DNA of 64,000 nt from Tenebrio molitor (GCF_963966145.1 NC_091049.1:27280001-27344000); one strand, 5' to 3'. Shown: positions 30,926 through 42,294, counted from the stretch's first letter. Translations and numbers: made by a program. Notes: generated by a model not told the origin, from the letters alone.

Positions 30926-32623
30926 ATTGTGTTTTCAAGTTTCCGTTTACAAATCATAAATAGATAATCCGGTTTGTGAAATCAGTGCCACACAAAACTG
31001 GTTACAGCTGGACAAAAATGTATTACGTTCGATCACGGTAAAAAAGGGGTGAAAATATTGAACAATTTGGCTCCATCATCGCTCGACAATCAAAAACCCA
31101 AGTTCTTTCAGAAGCATTTTTAAGCATTTTTGTTCTACGCAATCGGTCTTCATATCCGAAAACTGTGCCCTTTGCTTTATTTAATTTCTTTGATTTTACG
31201 GCTATTGAATGGACTTACCTTGTACACCCACATCTCCTATAGTTTCGTAATGATGATGTTGTTGAAAAGGAGTTAATGATTCGCGGAGTAGTTGAAACAA
31301 ACTGATGCAACAGATGTCAAAGAAAGTTACTCCGTGTTAATTTCGATGCACTTAACATATACTGTGCCGCAACTACTTATACAAACTGTCTCTAAAAGAA
31401 TGGGTTCGCAGGTGGCTCTGGAATTTGTTTTGCCAGTTTAGATTCATCAAATACTAATCACAAACTGTCTAATATTCGCAAACTGTCAACAAAAAGTCAG
31501 CTTAACTTGGCTCCCGCTTTCCTGTGCCTTGCTCTCTGTGTGACCATAAAAAAAAACACAATTTTTTTTTCCTAAGCGGCGAAAGAGGCATCTCAGTTTG
31601 GTCGTAGACAGCTTACCAGTGATGTGAATTCTTGATGATTCGTTTTTCTAGTGTAGAAAAAACGAATTCATATTGCTCATAAAGTTCTTTTCCGTTGACC
31701 GCTTGTTAATTTCAATATTAATGAATTAATTTGTCTAAAATATTATAGTGTATTAATGGACCCCATTAATACACTATTTTTCATTAATCAACGATTTTGC
31801 GATTTTCATGTATAAACAACCTCGAACATGAATTGTTTGCACTTACCAACACTGCAGCAGGGTTTTCTACACATATTTTATAGCTCCATAACTGCACAAT
31901 TACGAATTCACTTTTTCAAAAGCCGACCTTTTTGGTTATAATTCGCATGTCGTATTTTTCAAAAGTAACTAGCTTTTCTTAGCAACCGTGATTTTTACGC
32001 AAAATTGAATGCGAATGGAGTTGACTTCTTCTGACAGTCTTTGTGGAAAAGTAAATAGAAAGTGTTGAAAATTTTAAAAATGGCCTACCCTGAGGACAAA
32101 AAAAGGATGAAGGTATTTTATAAGGTCTCATCTTTATCGCAAAAGATGAAATTGGTTTCGATTTGGCTTTAATTTGAAATTTTGTCACAAAAAAAAAGTT
32201 TGCGGTCAACTGAAAAATTTTGTAATCAACTCGTTTGTTAATGGGCGATTAATAATCTCAACTATTAAAGGCACTCACTCGCTACACTCGTTTGTGCTTT
32301 AAACAGTTTCGATTATTATTAATCGCCTTCATCAACAAAATAGTTAATTAAATAACTATTAAGTTACTATTTTAATCTACCTGTAAATAATGTTAATGAT
32401 AATGATTTTCACTTAAACTGGTGATTATTTAAAATGCTGTAATTGCATGCCTACATCATTAACTTAAAATATTAATAAATGCCATTTACAATGGAATTCA
32501 ATGAGTTCAATAAATTAGTTCTAGTCAAGTGTCTGCCAAGTGCATTCAAATAGAAACAAATTAAATGAGTGTATATACTGAAAAATATTTATTTCTTCTC
32601 GTGTTAAAATAAAATTAAAACTT
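30926..32623. other. Duplicated spacer upstream of OR5, with insertion
   Basis: Matches 3600-4660 except for an insert at about 31691-32358 (next entry). A perfect hairpin ATAGTGTATTAATGG / CCATTAATACACTAT with a 3-nt loop lies at 31744-31777, inside that insert. The last 180 bp is the type-a OR 5' flank. Confidence 0.6.
31691..32358 (-). mobile_element. 668-bp insertion ending in a hairpin element
   Basis: Absent from copies 1 and 2, which read GTTCTTTTAGTTACTATT. On the minus strand it starts TAGTTATTTAATTAAC (32358) followed by a ~120-bp hairpin (arms around GGCGATTAATAATC; apex GGCACTCACTCGCTACACTCG). A 9-bp inverted pair GTTGACCGC / GCGGTCAAC bounds 31694-32210, so it may be two elements in tandem. 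Confidence 0.55.
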
Positions 32624-34738
32624 ATGGATTATCAGCATCACAACCTCCTAAACGGTAAGTTCATTAATACATAACTGGCCAACTTCCTCATTAGTATTTT
32701 TCAGAGGACCACTTGAAACTAGTTCGTGTGTTGGGCAGCGACATTTATCAGACAGGAATTGGTAAATTCGTCCTGAAATTAACATTTCTTTTCTACTTGG
32801 GGTTGTTAGTCGCTCAACTTTACTTCTTCTTTCTGGCAGCGAGTACAGAAAACTTAATCAATCATGCACCGATCTTCTTACAATTGTGTTACGTAATATA
32901 CTTGTCCAGAAACGACACAACTCATTCCTAAAGTTTCTTTTTAAGATCGAATTCGCAATCACCATTCTTTTGTCTAGAAATCGGATGGTAGAACAAATAA
33001 TGGAAGTCATCGATTTGTGGGAGATCGATTCCGCTGGTAAAGAAACCAAACAGAGAATCACAAGAGAATCCAGACGAATAAATATGTTTGCGGCAATCAT
33101 CACCATCCTGGGTGTGACGGGGGCTACCACTCATCTTCTTTCCCATAATCCTGCAGAGACGGTCTTTGTTCGACATATTTTTCATTTGTTGTTTCCTCGA
33201 CAGGCCGAGTTTCTTGTCATTTTCTTTAATTTAACGCTTTATTTGGCAATTTCTATCATGGCAGCACATACTTATGAAATGATTTATATGACGCAACATG
33301 TGAAATTTCAGATATACATGTGTCAAACATTCATCCAAGCAATGACCGATGGTACAGATTTTGAAGAGACATTAATTTATAATGCAGATTATCAACAGCT
33401 GATAGAGTCGAGACTCAAGTCTTTAATCAAAAGACATTGTGACTTTATCCGGTAATGAATTGTTCATAGTATTTTTGTCATCTCAATTCGTAGTCTCCTA
33501 TGTTTTTTTTTTGCCTTTCACTTTTCACCGTACTGGTCTATCAGGTACCTTGCGGTCGGCTTTTTCCTCTTTTTTTCCTTTGTGCGGCGGGGCTCCGGGG
33601 TACTTTCCCCGGCCACCCACACCCACCCTCTCTTCTCCTTTTTTCTTTCTGGACAACACAACATGAAATACAGCACAAACATCCATGGGAGGCCCATCCG
33701 GCCTGGGATTTGAACCCTGCTGACCTCGCGGTGGTGTCGGGAGAGTGTCGCTCTTCCTTCCACCACCCTACCGTCAGCCCCTGCTAGACATACACACGCA
33801 TCCATGGCCCGGCGGAGTTTCCTTCCTTCGAAAAAATCCTCCCCCTTCGGTGGGATTCGAACCCACTAGCGCCGGGACCGCGACCTCGGACCACTGTCTC
33901 CGACAGCCATGCGGCCACCGAGCTACCCTTTTTGTTTCTTCACGTTCACATTTTGATCTGTACTTGCATTTAAAATTTTTCAAGCGGACTTCCTCATGTT
34001 TTCTTAGTTTTTGCAATATTTATCAATATCAAATAACGCTGTTCTGTTACAGATGGAGAGATAATGCGTTGGTCCAAATGAAAAATCTCATAATGCCATT
34101 TACTTTGGGCGCCATCGTCATCGCTACAAGTCTTGCTCTTTCCTTCCTACAAGTAATTTTTATTTTTTTGAATTCTTTCTTAACCGACTCTTTCTGTTAA
34201 CCACGTTAATATTATTAAAGCCACCTGTTTGGCAAACTCTAATTCGATTGATTTTTGATAAGATTAACCTGAATGACGAAACTTGTCGATATTCTCTGCT
34301 ATTTTTTTTCTGGATATGTTGTAGGATACGATATCGTGGAGCAGTTACCTGTTGGCGGTTGGTTCCTTTTTGACCCTCACAAGTCTGATAACAGCTGGAC
34401 ACTCTTTAGAAGACGAGGTGATTCACTCTGAAATGATTATTTTCATGCAGAATTATTTTTCAGTCGGAAAAAATGTTGGCGAGTTTTTCCATTCCAAGAT
34501 GGTACACCTGGAATATCAAAAACAGAAAGCTTCTGTTGACAATTTTGACCAACACGACCAGACCGATCAGCTTAAAATTTACCGACAGTTTTACCATAAA
34601 CTACACTTTACTTGTGTTTGTGAGTACAACTCTTGGTGAGGATATCATCGATTAGACATTTGTGTCAATTTTCAGATTGTCAAGACACTCTACTCAATAG
34701 TTTCGGTCTTCTTGAGTACAAAAATTGGAAAACGTTGA
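32624..34738 (+). CDS. Odorant receptor OR5 (type a), complete, 378 aa
   Basis: Exons 32624-32654, 32705-32892, 32946-33451, 34053-34152, 34325-34417, 34464-34619 and 34676-34738. It is almost the same protein as OR2 (LFLQLCY-type exon 2 end, IEFAITILLSRN at the exon 3 start, ISWSSYLLAVGSF in TM6, LYSIVSVFLSTKIGKR tail) with scattered substitutions such as GKETKQ for GEETKQ. All exons are open. Intron 3 (601 bp) contains a tRNA-derived SINE; intron 4 is only ~172 bp, so it shows the size before the insertions in OR2. Confidence 0.87.
33502..33928 (-). mobile_element. Dimeric tRNA-derived SINE in OR5 intron 3
   Basis: On the minus strand it starts GGGTAGCTCGGTGGCCG (tRNA A-box-like) and has a perfect B box with T-arm GTGGGTTCGAATCCCAC (33866-33849). 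A second B box GGTTCAAATCCCAGG lies ~150 bp on (33720-33701) and it ends in an A-run (plus-strand T-run near 33503-33512). Two tRNA-like units in a row make it a dimer. RNA polymerase III transcription from the B/A boxes is known for such elements. A 25-bp piece of its head occurs at 58259-58283. Confidence 0.75.
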
Positions 34739-34783
34739 TCGGCTATTGCATCTTTAGTGATTAGTGTTCACTGATTTTCCAAA

Positions 34784-34946
34784 TGGGACAACGTAGAAGA
34801 CTAAAAGCAATTAAAAAAAATTATAGCTCTAAAAATAAATGTCATTCTATTTTTTGACATGGGATTTTAAAAATATTTTTTCCAAATTTTACATGAAGCC
34901 AGTAGCTCGTGGTTAAAATTTGGTCACACATTAAAATAACACCCTG
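34784..34946. mobile_element. Left-truncated copy of the 12631 TIR element
   Basis: Begins GGGACAACGTAGAAGACTAA and ends ACACCCTG next to TA. About 45 bp of element and ~210 bp of flank are deleted relative to the OR2 side. Confidence 0.6.
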
Positions 34947-35040
34947 TATATTGCATTTGTCAAGCACGCGTGCTGTGTTGCAGTTTGCACGAAAGGTGAT
35001 TACTGATTAGAAACGTACTTTAAAATGTTACAAATTTGAC

Positions 35041-35106
35041 AGAAAAATCAATTCGTAGAATGACCTATTCTTGTTGGAATAGGTCATTCTACGAATTGAT
35101 TTTTCT
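35041..35106. repeat. Perfect 30-bp palindrome with 6-nt spacer
   Basis: Arms 35041-35070 and 35077-35106 are exact reverse complements around TTGTTG. The same region after OR2 (12913 on) has only the right arm, preceded by TCCAACAAG, so the left arm is a fresh inverted copy made in place. Confidence 0.9.
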
Positions 35107-35311
35107 TTTTTATGAACACTTACAATTTGTATGATTAATATCTTTCAAATCTAAATGTTGTAGCACAATAGAACATGTGAAATAATTAAACACAAAGCAC
35201 GTGAATAATTAAAGTAAACAACATTATTTGCGGAATAAACGAATAAAATGAATTAACATTAACCTACCCTACCATCAGTTTCTAGTGGAGCAATAGTATA
35301 TTACATCATTA

Positions 35312-35409
35312 AGAGTAGAAGTGTGTGTCTTTTGTGCTAAGCCTAGAGATTGAAGACCGAAACGCAGTTGAGGTCGACAACTGGGCGAAGCACAAAAAGA
35401 GCTTCTGCT
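35312..35409. repeat. Hairpin repeat, copy 2 of 3
   Basis: Paralog of 13383-13480 in the OR5-OR6 spacer; same arms, apex ACGCAGTTGAGGTCG. Confidence 0.65.
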
Positions 35410-35676
35410 GAATGATATTATATTATTTTATCTTCAAGGGAAGCACAAAAAAAAAATCGAACATGAACTCACTTAGTTATTTTTCTTTTCCTGCAGTTAG
35501 CTACCAGATTGCAAGCACTAATACATAAACAGAAAATTATCTTTTCGTTGTTGTTTTTTCCTTTAATTACTCCTAATACTTTTGATCTAAATACCTGTTT
35601 ATAATGACGATAATAATGATTTTCACCTAAAGTGGTTCTTATTTAAACTGCCTTAATTACAATCGTGCTTCATTAG

Positions 35677-35930
35677 CTTAAAATATTAATAAATTCATTT
35701 ATAATGTAATTCAAGGAGTTGAATAAATTAATGAATGGTGTTCTAGTTACGTTTCTGCATAATGCGTATAAATAGAGACAAATTAAATAAGTGTATGGAC
35801 TGAAAAATATTTATTTCTGCTCATATTGGGTAAGTATTCATTTTTTAACATTTCTTAGGGCCGGTTTCACCAACGTGAGTTAAATTATTTAACTACAGAT
35901 TAAAATATACGAAAACATTGTTATAACAAT
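35677..35930 (+). promoter_or_regulatory. Orphan OR promoter relic, copy 2, plus half element
   Basis: Paralog of 13737-13900, followed at 35858 by the left half of the CCGGTTTCACCAAC element. At about 35935 the match jumps to the region before OR3 (19090), so ~5 kb present between OR2 and OR3 is absent here. Confidence 0.55.
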
Positions 35931-36001
35931 AAATAATTAACAATTTTGTCGATTTCACATTAAATGGACCTTTTTTGTTAAAATTGTCAAAACCTTGTAT
36001 A

Positions 36002-36257
36002 GTGATCCCAGAACTCTAACGTTTTATGATAGGCAGTACTAGTTACGAGTGAATTAGTATTTGACGCCTCCTAGTAAGAAGAGGAGCTCTTCGTCCAAAA
36101 GAGACTACCGTCTTCCCTCTTTCTAAATCCAGAGCCCACAGGCTAAAGACCGACCCTTAAAGATCTGTTTATTTACGTCCATTACCTGCTTCTTTGTTAA
36201 GCTGTTTAACTTCCTAACGATATTGTCTATCACAAAACGTTAGAGTTCTGTGGTCAC
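36002..36257. mobile_element. TIR element upstream of OR6 (paralog of 19165)
   Basis: GTGATCCCAGAACTCTA at the left and a slightly mutated inverse at the right (TTCTGTGGTCAC), TA-flanked, ~100 bp before the OR6 ATG. Confidence 0.8.
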
Positions 36258-36356
36258 TATACAAAACACGTGATCTATTTCCTTCGCTTCTTGTATTTCT
36301 TGCAGTATTACGGTTGGGTGTACAGATTTATTCCTTTCGTTTGGAAATCAAGTGTT

Positions 36357-38404
36357 ATGGATTACCTGCATCAGAACCTTTTGAATGGTAAGTTCATTAA
36401 TATACAGGGTGATTCATCTTTTACCGCCGGTGGCAAAATTGACTTAGAAATCATGATTTCACTTTCATATTTTGCAGACCTAATTTATTATCCATAAGGC
36501 ACAGAATATCAAAAAATGGAATTTATAAGTTAATTAGGTCAAATTTTGGCATTTTCTCAATTATTAGTTGTTTAATTTATTGAATCTTGTGGCATATGCA
36601 CACTCAGGTATTTTCACACAATTTTACAATGTTACATTAATTTTAGCATATGGTATTATTGAAATAAATTTTTGAAATCAATTATACCAGCTGAAAATAA
36701 ATTTTTCGACAAATCAAATCTGTAAATTTCATAATTTTTTCTCAATTCTTAAGGGTCATTTTGCCACCGGCGGTAAAAGATGAATCAGCCTGTATCAGTA
36801 CAAAAGATCATGAACATTTTTAGACGACTATTTGAAACTAGTTCGTGTGTTAGGCAGCGACATTTTTCAGACAAGACTTGGTAAATTCTTCCTGAAGTTA
36901 ACATTTACTTTCTACTTGGCGTTGTTAGTCGCCCAACTCTACTTCTTCTTTCTGGCAGCGAGCACAGCAAACTTGATCGATCATGCACCGCTCTTCTTAC
37001 AAATGTGTTACGTAATACTTGGCCAGAACCAACACTACTTATTCCTAAAGTTTTTGTTTTAGACTGAATTCTCAATCACCATTCTTTTGTCTAAAAATCA
37101 TATGGTAGAACAAGCAATGGAAGTCATCGATTTGTGGGAGATCGATTCCGCCGGTGAAGAAACCAAACAGAGAATCACAAGAGAATCCAGACGAATAAAT
37201 ATGTTTGTGGTAATCAACACCATCATGGGTGTGACGTGGGCTACTACTCTTGTTGTTTCCCATAATCCCACAGAGACGGTTTTTGTTCACTTACTGTTCC
37301 CTAGTCAGGCCAAGTTTCTTATCGTTTTCTTTAATTTGATGTTTTATTTGAATGTTCTCGCGACAATGGCACATCCATATCAAGTTATTTATACGACGCA
37401 ACATATGAAATTTCAGATATACATGTGCAAAACATTCATCCAAAAAATGACAGATCAAACAGATTTGGAAGAAAATTTAATTTATGACGGAGATTATCAA
37501 GAGTCGACAGAGTCAAGGCTGAAATTTCTCATCAACAGACATTATGACTTTATCCGGTAATGACATTTTAATAATCTCAATTCGTAATCTTTATATAATA
37601 TGTATATTTGGAATGTATTTTTCTTTTAATTTCTCTTGATCTGAAAACTCTTTATTTCTTGTTGTTAGTGTTTTGACACGTTTTTGATTTTTGAATGTTT
37701 TAAGCGTTTTCATAGCTCTTTATCAAATCATTTTTTTTATCAAATAACGCTGTTCTGTTATAGACTTAGAGATAATGCGTTGTTCCTAATGAAAAATCTC
37801 ATAGTGCCATTTACTTTGGGCGCCGTTGTCCTCATTACAAGTTTTGCTCTTTCCCTCCTACAAGTAAGAAACTGCTTCCCTAAATGATTTCTTTCTGCTA
37901 ACCACGTTAACATTATTAAAGCCCAAATTCTAAATCAAATGATTTTTGATGACGAAATATGTCAATTTTTTGTGTAGATCTATATTGTAGGATGAGATAT
38001 CGTGGCGCAGTTGTCTGTTCGGGGTTTGGATCTTGTTGACCATCACAAGTCTGATAACAGCTGGGCACTCTTTAGAGGACGAGGTGATTCACTGTGAAAT
38101 GTTTATTTTCATGCAGAATTATTTTTCAGTCAGAAAAAATGTTGGCGAGTTTTTCGATTCCAAAATGGTACACCTGGAATATCAAAAACAGAAAGCTTCT
38201 CTTGACAATTTTGACCAACACGACCAGACCGATCAGCCTAAAATTTGGAGACAGTTTTACCATAAATTACACTATATTTGTGTTTGTGAGTATAACTCTT
38301 GGTGAGGATATCATTGATCCGATATTTGTTTGAATTTTCAGATTGCCAAGGCACTCTACTCAATACTTTCAGTCTTCTTGAGTACAAAAATTGGAAAATA
38401 TTAA
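36357..38404 (+). CDS. Odorant receptor OR6 (type b), complete, 374 aa
   Basis: Exons 36357-36387, 36824-37011, 37063-37556, 37764-37863, 37991-38083, 38130-38285 and 38342-38404. MDYLHQNLLNDDYLK start; TEFSITILLSKN opens exon 3. A 12-nt in-frame deletion removes four residues after ETVF (ETVFVHLLFP here, ETVFVRDIFHLLFP in OR3). Trp of the WRDN motif is Leu (LRDN), and KFTDSF is KFGDSF. The frame stays open to a TAA stop. Intron 1 is enlarged by a TIR element. These changes at otherwise invariant positions suggest relaxed constraint or a shifted function; it is structurally still a full gene. Confidence 0.82.
36405..36792. mobile_element. 388-bp TIR element in OR6 intron 1
   Basis: CAGGGTGATTCATCTTTTAC with inverse GTAAAAGATGAATCAGCCTG at the right, TA-flanked. 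Arms of ~37 bp include CCGCCGGTGGCAAAAT. OR3 intron 1 shows the empty site (AATATATAAGTACAAAAG). No ORF. Confidence 0.85.
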
Positions 38405-38485
38405 TGCGCTATTAAATCTTTAATGATCAATGTTCACTGACTTTCCAAATATCTTTAGAGAATTGATTTTTCAAAAGTAATATTT

Positions 38486-40791
38486 TTTCGTATCCCACCT
38501 CCACCCGGCGGCACGGCAATTTTGCCGGAGTACATACACTATTACGGATAATACTATCAAGTAATAGTGCAGTGTTTATCAACATAATTACCGGCGTCTC
38601 GCCTCCGCATTTTGACTTTTTTGTGTTTTATGTTCTGTGTCAATGTTAAGGAATTTCCTCACGATGTGACATGAGTATAATAATATACCTTTTTGAATTT
38701 CAACCACCAATGTGTTCTCTAAGTCCAAAATTTTTAAATTTTTAAAAAGAGATTGGGGTACTATTCCTGTTGCTGAAATTATAAATGGTAAAATCGAAAT
38801 TTTTTCTAAACACCAAAGATTTCTCATAGCAACGGAGAGTTCTAAATATTTATTAATTTTTGTATTATATGTCTGTGTTATATTGTGTGAATTTGGAACA
38901 GCTATATCTAAAAGATATGCTTGCTTTTGTTGTTTATTTAAAATAATAATGTCTGGTCTGTTATGCTTAATATGAATATCAGTTAAAACTGTCCGATCAA
39001 AATATAATTTGTAATTGTCATTTTCTAAACAACTTTCTGGTTTATAAATGTAATGTGGTTGTGTATCCTTTAATAAATTGAATTTAACTGCTAAATTCAT
39101 GTGTATAATTTTTGCGAATATATCATGACGTTTTTTATATTCGCTTTGAGCCAAAACGGTGCAAGAAGAAATGATGTGTTCAATTGTTTCCCCTTCAGTT
39201 CCGCAAATCCTACATTTATCAATTATCGATTGTATACCGCATATGTGTTTTTTATAATTTCTTGTATTTATAACACGATCTTGTATTGCAAATATAAAAC
39301 CCTCAGTCTCAGGATGAATATTTGATTTTTTAAGCCATGCATAAGAAGCTTGAATATTAATTTCTGGCTGTTCTAGCTCTTTAAAATATCTCCCATGTAA
39401 AGACTTTTGTTTTATATTTGCTATAGTGTCAGGTATATTTGGCTCAACAATATCTGAAATTATATTATCACTTAAATTTAAAGGTGTGTAACCTTTATCC
39501 GCTGAAACCAAAGCATTAAAAAATCACGAGGTCTATTGAGAAAATAATTTTTTAGTGAAGCAATTTGATTATGTTGTAGAATTTCTAGATTTGAAAAACC
39601 CCTACCACCATTTACGCGTGGTAAATTAAATCTTTCGATAGCAGATTTGGGGTGATGTTTACAAAATTTTGTAAAGAGAACTCTAGTTTGAGTATTTATA
39701 TTCTGTAAATTAGTTTTGGACCATTTTATAATACCAAAAGAATAGGTCAACAATGGAACAGCATATGTATTAACTGCTTTAATTAAATTATTACCGTTTA
39801 ATTTTGATTTTAAAATAGATTTAATTCTTAAATAAAATTGTTTTTCTAAATTTTCTTTTATAATTGAATGTTGAATATGATTTGATTGATTAATACCTAA
39901 ATATTTATAAAATTCTCCTTTATTTAAATTTTTAATGATTTCTCCTTCTTGAGTTATATATTCTAAATGTTCGTAATGACCGCGACATATTGATTGCGTT
40001 TTACACTTATCAATACCAAAACTCATGCTAATATCATTTGAGAAATTTTCAGTTATTGTTAATAAAGATAAAATGTGATTCTTTTAAGATGCATAAAGTT
40101 TTATGTCATCCATATAAAGAAGGTGATTTAATTTTGATAGTGTGGTATTATTATGTCTAATATTAAAACCGTATCCAGTGCTATTTAATAGATTTGTCAA
40201 AGGATTAATGGCTAGACAAAACCATAAAGGACTTAAAGAATTTCCTTGATAAATTCCCCGTTTAATTTGAATAGGCTCGGATTTTAATTTAGTATTGTTT
40301 ATTGATAAATTTAAAGTAGTTCTCCAAAATGTCATTACATGTGATAAAAAGTTAATCAAATCCAAATTAATTTTATAAATTTTAAGAATTTTAATTAACC
40401 ATGAATGTGGTACTGAATCATAGGCTTTTTTGTAGTCTATGAATGCGGTATAAATATTTCTATTATTTTTTCTAGCTTGTGCCATTATTACCGTATCTAT
40501 TATAAGTTGTTCTTTGCAACCAAAACACTCCTTAACACAACCTTTTTGTTCTTCATTAAGTATATTTAATTTTTGACAATGGTCGTAAATTATTACTTTA
40601 ATGCAAGATGTCATAATTTTATAAATTGTAGGCAGACATGTGATTGGCCTATATTTTGATGGATTTTTAGTATCGGAATCTTTTGGTTTCAGATATGTTA
40701 TACCATGGGCCAAAAACTCTGGAAATGTGTTAGGTTCCCTAATAAATCCGTTAAAGTGATCAAGTAAGCATTTATGAATACAAGTAAATTT
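38486..40791 (-). mobile_element. R4-like retrotransposon F2, inverted, 5' truncated
   Basis: Minus-strand copy starting in the RT domain (AAATTTACTTGTATTC) and ending with the family 3' end (GGTGGGATACGAAAA). Inserted in the OR6 3' flank, between sequences that are contiguous after OR2 (12440). Flanks are AT-rich (TAATATT / TAATTATT); an exact target duplication could not be fixed. Confidence 0.85.
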
Positions 40792-40821
40792 AATTATTAT
40801 GACGAGATATAGCAACAACAA
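38588..40821 (-). pseudogene. R4-like Pol of F2, broken
   Basis: Three pieces: RT from YRPITCLPTIYK to MDDIKLYAS (to 40084), stopped by TAA where F1 has Lys; the thumb/linker region (40026-39478), which ends in a frameshift at ~39520; then zinc knuckle CRICG and RLE core RPDIIIL / LLDIAVP (39511-38588). QGNSLS replaces QGDSLS in the RT. Not functional. Confidence 0.8.
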
Positions 40822-41052
40822 TTATCTTTCGTAACAATTTGTAAATTTTTCTTTAAGTTTAAGTAAACTAAAATGTTACAAATTTGACAGTCAGTAGGGA
40901 GGAATGTGGCAACTCTGGCTTCAGCACTGGCCAGAGTTTCCAATTCAATAATTATATTTTTCTTCACTTTTGAGGTAATCACTCTAAAAATGACATTGTT
41001 ATTGACAACGTATTTTATAGAGAAATAGTATATTATATCAATTATATCATTA

Positions 41053-41147
41053 AGAGTAGAAGTGAGTCTTTTTGAGCTGAGTCCAGAAATTGAAGACCAA
41101 GACGAAGCCGAGGTCAGCAACTGGGCGAAGCACAAAAAGACCTTCTA
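41053..41147. repeat. Hairpin repeat, copy 3 of 3
   Basis: Same arms as at 13383 but with apex GACCAAGACGAAGCCGAGGTC, a variant close to the apex of other hairpin elements. Confidence 0.6.
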
Positions 41148-41241
41148 CATACTTCACTGTACATTAGTGTAGTGTAGTGCAGTAATTTAAAACCAGTTTT
41201 AACGTTTTACGAAGATATCATTCGTTTTGAAATTACTTCAT

Positions 41242-41475
41242 TTATTCCATAAGTAGTTTCAATATGTGGACAGGATATCTGCTTGGTTCTGATTGTCCCA
41301 AATAGCGATTTATCTGCTCACCAAGTTCACCCAGCGTAACTGGAGATGACTGAAGAGCCCGGACTCGTCGCCTCATCCCGTCCCACACATTTTCTATCGG
41401 GTTAAGGTCCGGACTCCTTCCTGGCCTTACCGCAATACCGACTTCGTCCAGATACTCGGACACAACCAGTGGCGG
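41242..41475 (-). pseudogene. Tc1-like transposase C-terminal fragment
   Basis: The frame reads SPDLNPIENVWDGMRRRVR followed by TLGELGEQINRYL. DLNPIEN(V)WD is the block around the third catalytic acid of Tc1/mariner DDE transposases. Only the last ~75 residues are present; the left edge abuts the CAGTGGCGGCTCGT element. Confidence 0.85.
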
Positions 41476-42107
41476 CTCGTAAGAAACGGACTACCTGGCT
41501 TTACCGTTACCGTGTTGTCTGTGTTTTCTACCGACTCCCTTTCTACTTTGCTTTGTTACGTTTCTAACTAAAAGTGCAAACGATTCTAATTATTTTCTAC
41601 GATAAAGCGCTCTGTTTCTAATTTGCAATTTTCGCCCTTTAGTTACAAATATGCCACAAAATTGAGAATGCTAAAAAAGGTGAATTACCCAATGAACATT
41701 AATTTTGTGGTTCTCTCAATTTGAAACCTGCTAACATCAAATTCATTAATTCAATTATCCCCTGATTGGACTCCCCAAATTGTCGAACGAGTAAATTTTG
41801 CAATGTTTCTTTTCCCATGAAAATTGTTATCTTTGTGTTGTGTTCGGACCGGGCGCGTACCTGTCTTTTCGAAGAAAGGTTGGCAGATTTCACTTGAAGA
41901 ATGTGATGCCGACAAGCAACAATAAAATTTACAACTGACCAGCATTTCCGTCGCAAATAAACGGTATTTAAAATATTTCGTTGAAATTATTTTAAAATTT
42001 ATCGAACCTATTCGGAGCGTTACAATACTGTACCAGTATTCTTTGCCTGCGATTGTACTTACATGTGACAGAGCTCTCCTTCGTCCACGAGTCACGAGCC
42101 GCCACTG
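41467..42107. mobile_element. 641-bp element with CAGTGGCGGCTCGT TIRs
   Basis: CAGTGGCGGCTCGT at the left and ACGAGCCGCCACTG at the right. The inside matches the repeat at 17845-18440. CAGTGGCG termini are common in hAT elements, but no 8-bp target duplication is visible (left flank is the Tc1 fragment, right flank the OR7 5' region). No ORF. Confidence 0.65.
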
Positions 42108-42294
42108 AGCTTTTCTCTGAACTTTGTAACAGGCCCATTAGTTTATGATTACCTAAATTGTCCAATCCATACTTTGAAAAAAATATAATTGAAATGTTCG
42201 ATTTCTTTTTCTGTTCCACACTTTATTGGCTTCTTGTTTTTGTAACGATGGTGCAAGAATGTATACGTTTCGTTTGAAAATAAAATCAAGAGTT

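Noticed and set aside
33841..33928. A tRNA gene on the minus strand
   Set aside because: A and B boxes are present, but the acceptor stem does not pair and a long non-tRNA body with A-tail follows; this is a SINE.
41467..42107. Firm hAT assignment for the CAGTGGCGGCTCGT element
   Set aside because: No 8-bp target duplication is visible and no transposase is present.
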